From: Dictyocoela muelleri
Lineage: Eukaryota > Microsporidia
Assembly (NCBI GenBank): GCA_016256075.1
Contig: SDVU01000600.1
Coordinates: 1 to 12,025 of the forward strand
DNA length: 12,025 nucleotides
Reading direction: 5' to 3'
Below, piece by piece: positions 1 to 7,055 of this stretch. The translations under genes were made by a program, and so were the position numbers. The notes under the pieces were generated by a model, which did no database searches, had not been told where the DNA came from, and saw only the letters and a program-made list of their open reading frames with translations. Numbering within the stretch: position 1 is the stretch's first letter; each line of letters opens with the position of its first letter.

Positions 1-53
1 GACTAATTAAACATTACCAATTATTAACATCTTTGAAATTATAAAATAACATA

Positions 54-57
54 CCCT
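54..57 (+). promoter_or_regulatory. CCCT start-proximal motif of UTP23
   Basis: CCCT lies 3 nt before the ATG at 61. The other two genes here have the same motif at similar distance, in DNA where runs of C are rare. CCC- or GGG-like motifs just upstream of start codons are described for microsporidia and are taken to mark transcription starts of mRNAs with very short 5' leaders. The role here is inferred from position. Confidence 0.6.
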
Positions 58-60
58 ACG

Positions 61-507
61 ATGAGATCTAAAACAACAAAAAACACAAAGAAAATATTAA
101 AAAAGCTTGAATCAGAATACAAATTCAGAAAACCATATCAAATTTTGATTGATAAAGAATTTCTTCAACAAATAGATCATCAGAAAAAGACACTTTCAAA
201 TTTTGAAAAATTCTTTTTTTCGATGCCAAAGTTTTTTATTCCTGAATGTGATTATCAGAAAGGTGAATTCAGCAAACATATTGAATTGAGAGGATGTAAA
301 AATCATAATTCACCCGTTGAATGTCTTAAATATATTTTGAAAGGTAAAAATAAAGAGCACTATATTTTAGGAGTCAGGAATAAGGAAGCAATAAGTTATG
401 TTAAAGAGTGCAAAAACGTGCCTATTCTTAAAATTGTTAAAAGTAAAATTATTTTAGATATTAACCATTTTAAGGTTGTTGAAAAAGGGAAAGTTGAAAT
501 TTCTTAA
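61..507 (+). CDS. UTP23: UTP23-like rRNA-processing protein (degenerate PIN domain)
   Basis: A 148-residue protein matching UTP23, a nucleolar small-subunit processome factor needed for early 18S rRNA processing and linked to snR30/U17 snoRNA. The N-terminus lines up without gaps with human UTP23 as I recall it: Arg23, Pro25 and YQIL (26-29) then Asp31, the single conserved acidic residue of the PIN fold. HY at 100-101 and VPILKI (120-125) match the family's HY-VATQD and VPL-I strands. The second acidic PIN position is Asn107, so nuclease activity is unlikely, as is usual for UTP23 but not for its paralogue FCF1. Of the CCHC zinc knuckle, Cys79, His82 and Cys88 remain; the usual first Cys position is Ile74. 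Cys63 could substitute. The protein is about 100 residues shorter than human UTP23: it lacks the basic C-terminal tail and about a dozen residues before Cys79. The start is set by the alignment and the CCCT motif. It converges on the eL37 gene. Confidence 0.86.
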   Translation: MRSKTTKNTKKILKKLESEYKFRKPYQILIDKEFLQQIDHQKKTLSNFEKFFFSMPKFFIPECDYQKGEFSKHIELRGCKNHNSPVECLKYILKGKNKEHYILGVRNKEAISYVKECKNVPILKIVKSKIILDINHFKVVEKGKVEIS

Positions 508-521
508 TTATTAAAATTTTT

Positions 522-527
522 AATAAA
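522..527 (+). terminator. Poly(A) signal of UTP23
   Basis: AATAAA lies 14 nt after the UTP23 stop, with a second overlapping AATAAA at 526-531. AATAAA is frequent by chance in such AT-rich DNA, so the call rests on position. Confidence 0.4.
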
Positions 528-582
528 TAAACTTATTGGTCAATAAAATTTTTAAAAATAAACTTATTGGTCAATAAAAATT
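526..582. repeat. 31-bp tandem duplication between convergent 3' ends
   Basis: Two nearly identical units start at 526 and 557. Each begins AATAAACTTATTGG and continues TCAATAAAA. Each contains the imperfect inverted pair TTATTG / CAATAA and the 12-mer TTGGTCAATAAA (536-547 and 567-578). The units fill most of the 97 bp separating the UTP23 stop from the eL37 stop, so they may serve 3'-end formation on both strands. The same 12-mer covers the MetRS stop codon. Confidence 0.7.
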
Positions 583-604
583 TTTCAAAAATTAAAGAAA
601 TAAT

Positions 605-902
605 TTAATTATCTTTTTGAACCTTTAATGCCGCAATTATTTGATTTCCAGGGAAGCCAGCTTTAGCGCTCTTCAAATGTTTCTTAAAATACCTGCATCT
701 TCCAGTTCCAAGAGCTATTTTATTAGCAGCTTTCTTATTAATCATTCGCCTCCATTTAGGACTTGGATACGCACATGCAGCGCATTTTTTCTTTTGCTTG
801 TGGTAAGACATTCTCCCGCAACGTACACACATTGTATGATTCTTCTTATTTTTCTTTCCAAAGCTACTTGTTCCTTTTGTCTAATTAGAAATACATTACC
901 AT
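605..902 (-). CDS. RPL37: Large-subunit ribosomal protein eL37, two exons
   Basis: The coding sequence joins complement(900..902) and complement(605..880), giving 92 residues (human eL37 has 97). Exon 1 is only the ATG; exon 2 opens TKGTSSFGK, the hallmark eL37 N-terminus. A zinc ribbon follows with Cys19, Cys22, Cys34 and Cys37 (C-x2-C-x11-C-x2-C), then the basic body with GTGR and the GF motif near the C-terminus. eL37 sits in the 60S subunit and contacts 5.8S/25S rRNA. Starting at the internal ATG at 832 would lose 17 highly conserved residues. The unspliced frame from 902 stops after five codons, so splicing is required. The gene is transcribed toward UTP23, and 97 bp separate the two stops. 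A CCCCTC motif lies 6 nt before the ATG. Confidence 0.95.
881..899 (-). other. 19-nt spliceosomal intron in the eL37 gene
   Basis: Between the ATG and the ACA codon that begins TKGTSS lies GTAATGTATTTCTAATTAG on the minus strand. It has a GT start, an AG end and a CTAAT branch-point-like sequence only a few bases before the AG. Its removal restores the exact family N-terminus. Fusion of branch site and 3' splice site, and placement next to the start codon of a ribosomal-protein gene, are typical of microsporidian short introns. At 19 nt it lies at or below the short end of the range I recall for that group. Confidence 0.9.
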
Positions 903-907
903 TTCTT

Positions 908-913
908 GAGGGG
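908..913 (-). promoter_or_regulatory. CCCCTC start-proximal motif of the eL37 gene
   Basis: On the minus strand, CCCCTC ends 5 nt before the eL37 ATG at 902. It is the same CCCT core at nearly the same spacing as before UTP23 and MetRS. Its promoter role is inferred from the microsporidian CCC-like signal. Confidence 0.6.
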
Positions 914-1299
914 TGATGAAAATAAAAATTTAAAAATTTAGAGATAAAAAAAATTTAAAATTTAGAGATAAAAAACAAAAAATGATTAAAAAAAATTCAA
1001 TAAAAAAAATAGTTTTTAGATTTAATTGATAAACTCGCAATTTGAATTATAAAAAAATCAATTATAAAGATTCTTAATAATTTTAGATTATTTTAAAAAT
1101 AGGCCGAATTTTTATTAAAAATCATTTAGATGTTTTAAAAATACCGATCTTGAATAGATTTTTCATCTTCAAAAACCAGTCAAGATTCACTTTTTTGAAT
1201 ATTCATATGAATTTTATAGTCGATAAAATAATTAAATGTATATTTTAGAAAATTCTTATTTCCAATTATGGTATTATTATGAATAGATTATGTGCAAAA
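914..1299. other. Gene-free AT-rich spacer
   Basis: No credible reading frame, RNA gene or clear repeat is visible. The first part is runs of A with a twice-repeated 'aatttagagataaaaaa' stretch around 937-974. If the SINE-like copy that follows once had a tRNA-like head, it should lie at the end of this stretch, but I cannot recognise one. Confidence 0.5.
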
Positions 1300-1735
1300 A
1301 ATATTATGATTGTAATATAACTCATAATTTATATTTTAACTATAAGTTGACAGGTTATGGTACTAATATACAGTTATTCTAGCGTGGTGATTAAGATATA
1401 GTCAAATTTTTTATAATGTATGGTACTAATATACGGTTATTCTAGCGTGGTGATTAAGATATAGTCAAATTTTTTATAATGAAATGCACTCTAAAAGGTT
1501 TTAGATGCGCGCGGTTATGTATCGGAATGAAAAACAACATAAATATTAAATTCATAAAAAAGTTTAAAATTTTGTGTATCTTGCTGAGTCATTGATAAAA
1601 CGAAAATTGTTAAGAATTCCTTTAAAGCTTAAGAGTTACGTATAACTTTAAGATCAAAAAACAAAGATCTAAAGACCACGATTGAAGGCAACTCTCTGCG
1701 TTAGAAATTATGGATATTTCAATATGCGATATTTT
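1300..1735 (+). mobile_element. SINE-like element, copy C (body only)
   Basis: Read on the plus strand, this matches the reverse complements of the copies at 8975-9425 and 9983-10441. Shared landmarks in order are: an AATTATGATTG-like start, the GTGTGG..GATTAAGA box (about 1383-1397), a GTGCGGCGAC-like GC patch (about 1507-1516), the core AGTCATTGATAAAACGAAAA (1587-1606), GAGTTACGTATAAC and CAACTCTCT near the end. The tRNA-like head of the other copies is missing or unrecognisable. The copy carries an internal 63-bp tandem duplication. It is diverged from the others and has no coding capacity. Confidence 0.68.
1357..1482 (+). repeat. 63-bp tandem duplication inside SINE-like copy C
   Basis: Two adjacent 63-bp units begin ATGGTACTAATATAC at 1357 and 1420 and differ at only two positions, so the duplication is much younger than the element around it. 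The unit contains the TAGCGTGGTGATTAAGATA stretch, which corresponds to the internal GTGTGGTATAGCTGATTAAG box of the other copies. Confidence 0.9.
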
Positions 1736-2834
1736 AGCTGGTTAAAATATAATTTTAAATGAATAAAATGTATATTTTGTATTTGTAAGTTTTCCTGATA
1801 AAAGAATCATTTTCTTATAATTTAGATATTTTTTTTTTAATTTTTTATTTACTTTAAAATTATTTTCAGTAATCAAATAATTATTCGTGAAAAAAATAGA
1901 TGAATGATATTTGATACTTAAAAAACAGGAGGGTCAAAAAGCAGCCGCCATAGGTTTTTGTTAGACCCGCGAGTTTTTTCTGTTATCTTTAATGATTACC
2001 TATAAACAGTTATTTTTAAATAAAATAAAATACACAACATAATTTTTTATAATGATTAAGTTTTTTGGTAGGAAATTTATGTATTTTTTGAGGAACATAT
2101 CGCTGTGAACAACTCTTTTTATTTTAATAACCAAATAAAATTTTGTTTTTATCAAAGTTGTCCAAAAAACTTTTGTCATTTATTATTAAGATTTCTTTCT
2201 CAATGAAAATCTTTCCGACTTCGACCGACTTATAGGAAAAAAAATCTATTATAGGCTTCAAGATGAAATAAACAACTATACCTTTCATTAAAAATTTTTA
2301 TTTAAAAAATCCGTAACTTTTATTCAGTAAATTTTTTTGGTTTTTAATTTTCTATACAACCTTTGACGAATTTCTTTTTATGCTACATGATTTTTTTAAT
2401 CTATATAACTCTCCTTATTATATGAGTTTAACACCCTTCCTCTAAAATAAAAATAAAATCCAAAGTTAAGTTCTTAATTCTAATTTTTGTTATATAATTA
2501 GAAATTACATTAAAAGGAAAATATTATAAAAAGTGGGTTTAATTTGATATTGTATAGGTATAACATATTATGACATGGTCTAATATGACAATAATATACT
2601 TTAATATGAGTACATAAAAAAATAAAAAAATAAAAAAATAAAATCATAAAATCATAGATAAGCTGAATATTATCATTATTGTGTCTTTAATTGAAAACAG
2701 TTTAATAATAAAACTGAATTTCGGTTCACAGATAATTTACCCCAATAACAAAAAAAATAAAAATACTCTTATGGTCATGACAAAAAAGGATAAATCATGA
2801 ATTTTAAAAATTTATTATTTAAAAATTAATTAAT
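1736..2834. other. Gene-free AT-rich spacer
   Basis: About 1.1 kb with no credible open frame on either strand. The only stretch of distinct composition is a GC-richer block at 1924-1984, listed separately. A short run of 'aaaaaaat' units lies near 2616-2641. I see no gene or recognisable transposon. Confidence 0.5.
1924..1984. other. GC-richer stem-loop island, possible structured RNA
   Basis: A block of unusually high GC in very AT-rich surroundings contains nested complementary segments: AACAG (1924-1928) with CTGTT (1980-1984), and GGGTC (1931-1935) with GACCC (1964-1968), enclosing AAGCAGCCGCCATAGG. In AT-rich genomes such islands are often non-coding RNA genes. No known RNA family was recognised and the stems are short, so this could also be a transposon remnant. 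Confidence 0.25.
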
Positions 2835-3100
2835 TCAAAGTGCGAATAGACCCCATTTGAGGGTCTTTAGTTTTAATTTTGCAACCATTTTTCAAATGTC
2901 GGAGTGTAAAAAATATTTTTGTAAAATAAGCAAAATCATCAGAACAAGATAAATTACAAACAAAAACATATCACAGAAGGTATGTGATATTTTTGTTTGT
3001 AATTGTATTTTTTATGAATATTTTGTTAATTTTTCAAAATTATTTTTTACACTCCGACATTTGAAAAATGGTTGCAAAATTAAAAATAAAGACCCCTCAA
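2835..3100. mobile_element. Foldback MITE, family 'CGGAGTGT', copy 1
   Basis: A long inverted repeat. The left arm runs from about 2859 (GAGGGTCTTTAG) through GCAACCATTTTTCAAATG and TCGGAGTGTAAAAAATA to ACAAACAAAAACATATCAC; the right arm mirrors it back to AAAGACCCCTC near 3097. The centre is only about 10 nt. Arms are about 115 bp, near-identical in the outer part and at the centre but diverged between. The left side starts TCAAAGTGCGAATA, which is also present in the copy at 4463. It has no coding capacity and fits a non-autonomous DNA element. No target-site duplication was identified. Confidence 0.8.
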
Positions 3101-3161
3101 TCTTAAATTATAAATTTAACAAAAAAGTTAAAGAAAAAGAATTTTAAAAGCGAATTAATTT

Positions 3162-3320
3162 TAATAAATGTAACCTAGAAATTATATAATATAATTTATC
3201 GCATAAATTTATTATTATGCTTCACTTAACTAATTATATTTTAATTTTCTTAAAATCATGCTTCTTTAGGAAATTTAATTTGCTCACAGACTAATTAGTC
3301 TCAATAGTTCGAGGGAGAAC
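3162..3320 (+). repeat. About 160-bp direct repeat, copy 1
   Basis: This stretch recurs in the same orientation at 4176-4336 with roughly 93% identity by eye. It begins TAATAAATGTA, continues TCTAGAAATTATATAA-like sequence, and ends in TAGTTCGAG..GAAC, which resembles a tRNA B-box and could be tRNA-derived. The TIR element at 3318-4172 lies exactly between the two copies. It has no coding capacity. Confidence 0.85.
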
Positions 3321-4172
3321 CCGATCCAGAAAAACGACAAAGTCGTTTTTCCGGAAAAATGACAAAATTTTTCATCCAGAAAAAAGACAAACCTCAAATA
3401 TAAATATTGAAATTTTAAATTGTAAAAGAGAAGAATATTGATAAATCAAGTTTATATTTATAATGAAAATAAAACACTTGTTAATTTTATTTATTGGCAA
3501 TGTATTAGTCAAAAATTATGTGGTATAATTAATACATTTTTTCATGTCATGTTGTTTTAATCACCAAATTACATGAAATTATTTAATAAAAGTTAATAAC
3601 AATAATTTTTTTTTTAGAAAAAATTATTTATAAAAAATTAAATATCTTGAATTACTTCTGGGCTTTTATTTATACAAGATTTAAGGTCTTTATTACAAAA
3701 AAATAATTTGCGGGATATTTTTACAATTTGAACAATAAAACTTTTTAAAATGTTTAACCATACAAATTCGAAATATTGTGAAATTTTTAATTTACGTTGA
3801 TAAATTGTTTCATTAATTTGTTTAAAAAGAAAATGATAATAAAATGATAAGATAATAATGTTTTTTTTAGTAGTGTAAATTTAGAAGTACTTTGAAAATC
3901 AAAATATGATTATGTGATAAAAATTTCAAAGTACTTACTTTTCAATTATAACCGTTATTATTACTATGGATTTTATAAAATATGGAGTAAATATTGAATA
4001 TTTAATTGAATAATCTTTAATAAATTATTATTTTTTTAATAATTTTGAAAATTACTAATTTATTATAATAATTTTCATAAATAATAATTTTAGAATTTTA
4101 ATTTTTGTCGTTTTTCAGGATGAAAAATTTTGTCATTATCCTGGAAAAACGACTTTGTCGTTTTTCAGGGTT
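3318..4172. mobile_element. Non-autonomous TIR element, 'AACCC-GAAAAACGAC' family
   Basis: The two ends are inverted repeats of about 65 bp. Both carry the palindrome AAACGACAAAGTCGTTT (around 3332-3348 and 4147-4163), then a GGA/CAGG box, then TGACAAAATTTTTCATCC and a second GAAAAA-GACAAA. The right end reads outward as CAGGGTT, whose complement AACCCTG matches AACCC at the left end. The interior of about 720 bp is AT-rich with no open frame, so the element depends on a transposase elsewhere. The superfamily is not identified. A relative has its ends at 9950 and 10676. The element abuts a 160-bp direct repeat on each side. Confidence 0.75.
3885..3936. repeat. 13-bp perfect inverted repeat
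   Basis: AAGTACTTTGAAA at 3885-3897 is mirrored by TTTCAAAGTACTT at 3924-3936 with a 26-nt loop, inside the TIR element. It could be a small hairpin or the remnant of a nested foldback element. No function is evident. Confidence 0.7.
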
Positions 4173-4175
4173 GAC

Positions 4176-4336
4176 TAATAAATGTATTTCTAGAAATTAT
4201 ATAATATAATTTATCGCATAAATTTATTATTATGCTTTACTTAACTAATTATATTTTAATTTTCTTAAAATCATGCTTCTTTAGAGAATTTAATTTGCTC
4301 GCAGACAAAATTAGTCTCAATAGTTCGAGTGCGAAC
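4176..4336 (+). repeat. About 160-bp direct repeat, copy 2
   Basis: The partner of 3162-3320, starting 4 bases after the TIR element ends. The differences are scattered single changes plus small changes at the two edges (GAGGGAGAAC in copy 1 against GAGTGCGAAC here). The last part has a small hairpin, GTTCG-AGTG-CGAAC. Sequence identity ends with GAAC, which marks the unit's border. After it, to 4462, I see only AT-rich spacer. Confidence 0.85.
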
Positions 4337-4462
4337 TTCTATATTTGATCTAAAACAGTTTCAGAGTGTTTAAATTTTCATCCATCTGTACATGATTATC
4401 AATTCAACAATATTTTTTAAAAAAAACTTATACACTTCTACCATAAAATGCATTTTATAGTC

Positions 4463-4749
4463 TCAAAGTGTGAATATCTCCCATTTGTTACTCTTTATTT
4501 TTATTTTTGCCATACCTGTTTCAAATGTCGAAGTGTAAAAAATATTTTTGTAAAATAAGAAAAATCATCAGAAAAAGATACAATTACAAACAAAAACATC
4601 ATACTGAATGCGTTTGAAGTTTTTGTTTGTAATTGTATCTTTTTCTGATGATTTTGCTTATTTTACAAAAATATTTTTTACACTTCGACATTTGAAACAG
4701 GGGTGTCAAAAAATTAAAAGTAATGACTATCAAATGAGAGGATATGAAC
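4463..4749. mobile_element. Foldback MITE, family 'CGAAGTGT', copy 2
   Basis: A relative of the element at 2835-3100, sharing TCAAAGTG.GAATA at the start and CAAATGTCG.AGTG then TAAAAAATATTTTTG in the arms. The inner 76 bp of the two arms, from CAAATGTCGAAGTG inward to ACAAACAAAAAC, differ at only one position by eye. The loop is about 20 nt (near 4598-4618). The outer 45 bp of the arms are more diverged. The near-perfect arms suggest recent insertion or active arm homogenisation. It has no coding capacity. Confidence 0.85.
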
Positions 4750-5110
4750 AATTTAAGCCCAAAAACATTTATTAAATAATTAATGCCTTTTTGTGAAAAT
4801 CACTTTTACTCCCGATATTTAACATTTCGAAATATATTCTGTATTTATAAATGAATCAGCAGTATGTAATTAATTTTTTGCTTTTCATTATTATTTCAGA
4901 AAAAACATAACCACAATATAACAATATATTTTTAAAATGATTTCTTAAAAAATTATAAAAACATTTATCTTTATAATGTTTTAAAATGATTTAAATGCGG
5001 TATTGTATAAAAAAGATTTATATGAATATTGTTTTTAAATGAATTTTTTCATTGACATTTTCATTGACATTTTCAATTGTTTATGTGTGTTAAATTGAGA
5101 GCCATTCATC
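4750..5110. other. Gene-free AT-rich spacer
   Basis: No open frame, RNA gene or transposon is recognisable. The only local structure is a doubled 12-bp CATTGACATTTT unit near 5050-5073. Confidence 0.5.
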
Positions 5111-5555
5111 TAATAGATAACTTTATTAATTTATATAGATAATTTTAACATTTTTTCGATATTTTTATTAATTTATATAGAAAACTTTATTCATTTATAT
5201 AGATCACTTTATTCATTTATAGAGATCGCTTCTTCATTATTGTAGAACATTTATTCATTTTATAGATCACTTTAGTGAATTTTATACATTTTTTAATAAT
5301 TTATTTCATGTTTAAAATAATTTATGATTAAAATTGATTTTATGTTTAAAAATTGTTTTCATAAATTATATTAATTATTTAGATAGATCATATATATAAA
5401 TAAAGTGTATATAAATAAATAAATAAGTGATCTATATAAATGAATAAAGTATCTATAAATAAAGTAATCTATATAGATGAATAAAGTGATATATAAATAA
5501 ATAAATAAAGCATTCTATATAAATGAATAATCGGTTATATAAATGAATAATCATT
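5111..5555. mobile_element. Minisatellite-armed foldback element, family 1
   Basis: The left arm (about 5111-5275) is a degenerate tandem array of a roughly 22-bp unit containing TTTATTCATTTATATAGATC. The right arm (about 5382-5555) is an array of the reverse-complement unit, GATCTATATAAATGAATAAA. A 100-bp AT-rich non-repetitive spacer separates them. Units vary in length and sequence, so the arrays are old. The layout resembles foldback elements with tandem subrepeats in their inverted ends. It has no coding capacity. Confidence 0.7.
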
Positions 5556-5756
5556 CTGTATTGAAAATTCTCGTCAAGTCAGGTTTTAAACCACACCGGA
5601 AAGTAAAACAGACTTGTTCCAAATTCATTTCATGTATAACCATTATATGTATTTTTATATGCTAAACTGATTTAGCATCTAGAAATGACTCAGAAATGTT
5701 AAACAAAGGGGTTCGGTGACAAATAGGATTGGTATGATATCTTAGACCAATGGGTG

Positions 5757-6041
5757 TCTTCCCGATAGTCAGAATTCCCGATAGTCAGAATTCCCGATAG
5801 TCAGAAGTCCCGATAATCAGAATTCCCGATAGTCAGAATTCACGATAGTCAGAAAAAAATAAAATTTTAGATTTTGCTTTAATTTCCCCATCACCGAAGA
5901 TATCATTTACAAAATTTCCCCTCCATATAAAAAAGATTTTTTTTTAAAATATAAAAAATCAAAATAAAAAAGGATTTTGATCTAGTGCAGAATTTAACTT
6001 ACAGAAGAAAATTTTGCACAAGAACTAATTTTTTTACGGCC
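5757..6041 (+). mobile_element. Minisatellite-armed foldback, family 2, left part only
   Basis: Six head-to-tail 16-bp units of AATTCCCGATAGTCAG occupy 5757-5852. They are followed by AAAAAAAT, TTTGCTTTAATTTCCCC, a GAAGATATCATTTACAAAAT stretch and CCATA, in the same order as the left arm of the complete copy at 6042. The expected inverted right arm is absent; AT-rich sequence runs to the next copy. It is best read as a truncated copy or the left half of a tandem pair. Confidence 0.75.
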
Positions 6042-6394
6042 TCTTCCCGATAGTCAGAATTTCCAATAGTCAGAATTCCCCATAGTCAGAATTCCCAATG
6101 GTCAGAATTCCCAATAGTCAGGAAAAAAATTTAGATCTTGCTTTAAAATCACCCCGATGAAGAGATCTTTTGCGAATTTTTCTTACCATAAAAAATCGTT
6201 TTTTTATTTTAAATCTTTTTTTTAATAAAATATAAAAAAATTTAATTTTTATGGAGGGGTAAATTCGCAAAAGATCTCCCCGCTAGGGTAATTTTAAAGC
6301 AAGTTCTAAAAATTTGTTTTCTGACTATTGGGAATTCTGACTATTGGGAATTTTAGCTATTGGGAATTCTGACTATCGGGAATTCTGCTATCGA
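6042..6394. mobile_element. Minisatellite-armed foldback, family 2, complete
   Basis: The left array is five 16-bp units (6042-6121, AATTCCCAATAGTCAG type). The right array is four full inverted units plus a partial one (6321-6394, CTGACTATTGGGAATT type). Inside the arrays the arms continue as an inverted repeat: ATCTTGCTTTAAAATCACCC and AGATCTTTTGCGAATTT on the left, mirrored by AAATTCGCAAAAGATCT and ATTTTAAAGCAAG on the right. So almost the whole 350 bp is a palindrome around an A/T-rich centre. It has no coding capacity and is probably mobilised in trans. Confidence 0.82.
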
Positions 6395-7047
6395 TACTGA
6401 ACCCGACTAATGACGTTCCGGAGGGTAAAAAGTAGATAGTTAAGTGTTTTAAAAGAAATTTTATTGGTGGAAAGAGATATAGAAGAAAATTATTTGAATA
6501 AATTTTATGGTGAATAATTTTTATTACTCTTTTCTTCTGGACGGCGAAGATAGTCACCGGAAACCACCCGTATTTTTTTTTATTCATTCTTGACGTATCC
6601 TTGAAAAAAATACGTTTCTAATAAACTTTTATAAAAATAAACCTTTTTTTTCTTAGAAATAATATTTTATATAATTTTATATTCTTGTAAAAAAACATAT
6701 TGTTCTGAATAAAACCCTTTTTATACCTTTAATCAACTTTTAAGTTTTTCTTTTTAAAACCTATTATAACTTTATAGAATAAATAATTGGTTTCATTTTT
6801 TTTAAGTATTTTAGATCCGTAATCATAAATAGTTGTACATGTGGGTAACACAATTCTATCTTGGTTATAATTTCAAAAAAAATGAGGTGTATAGCCGATC
6901 TGATGCTAAACCGGGTGTGAAACGACCTGATCCGAAAATTCTTCAAAATCAAGAAAATATTTAAATAAATTTTTTAATAACTAATCTTAATTTTAATTAA
7001 AAACGACAAAATGATCAATAAAAAATTAATTTAATTCTAAAAAATAA
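6395..7047. other. Gene-free spacer upstream of MetRS
   Basis: No credible gene is visible. Short frames on the minus strand at 6357-6587 and 6764-6952 resemble nothing known; the first runs into the repeat arm. The only compositionally distinct piece is about 6886-6936, with GCCGATCTGATGC, AACCGGGTGTG and GACCTGATCC, GC-richer than its surroundings. It contains two CTGA motifs 40 nt apart that could be snoRNA D boxes, but no convincing C box or terminal stem. Confidence 0.4.
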
Positions 7048-7052
7048 CCCTC
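7048..7052 (+). promoter_or_regulatory. CCCTC start-proximal motif of MetRS
   Basis: CCCTC ends 3 nt before the ATG at 7056. It shares the CCCT core and close spacing with the motifs before UTP23 and eL37, and supports this ATG as the start. Confidence 0.6.
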
Positions 7053-7055
7053 ATT

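Noticed and set aside
605-832. eL37 as an intronless 75-residue gene starting at 832
   Set aside because: It would drop the conserved MTKGTSSFGK region, which is encoded just upstream and joined to an ATG by a GT-AG intron.
641-916. 91-codon plus-strand frame over the eL37 gene
   Set aside because: It is the antisense shadow of the eL37 gene, whose protein family match is unambiguous.
1924-1984. SRP RNA fragment (GGTCA and GCAGCC strings)
   Set aside because: The GGAA-type tetraloop hairpin expected between the two strings is absent and spacing does not fit helix 8.
3162-4336. Small LTR-type element with 160-bp terminal repeats
   Set aside because: The interior has inverted-repeat ends abutting the direct repeats, no priming-site or coding trace, and no TG..CA termini, so an LTR origin is not supported.
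5757-6394. CRISPR-like array of 16-bp repeats
   Set aside because: Units are head to tail without spacers, are mirrored as an inverted array, and sit in a eukaryotic contig.
6764-6952. 62-codon minus-strand frame upstream of MetRS
   Set aside because: No recognisable motif, AT-driven composition and no CCCT motif before its ATG.
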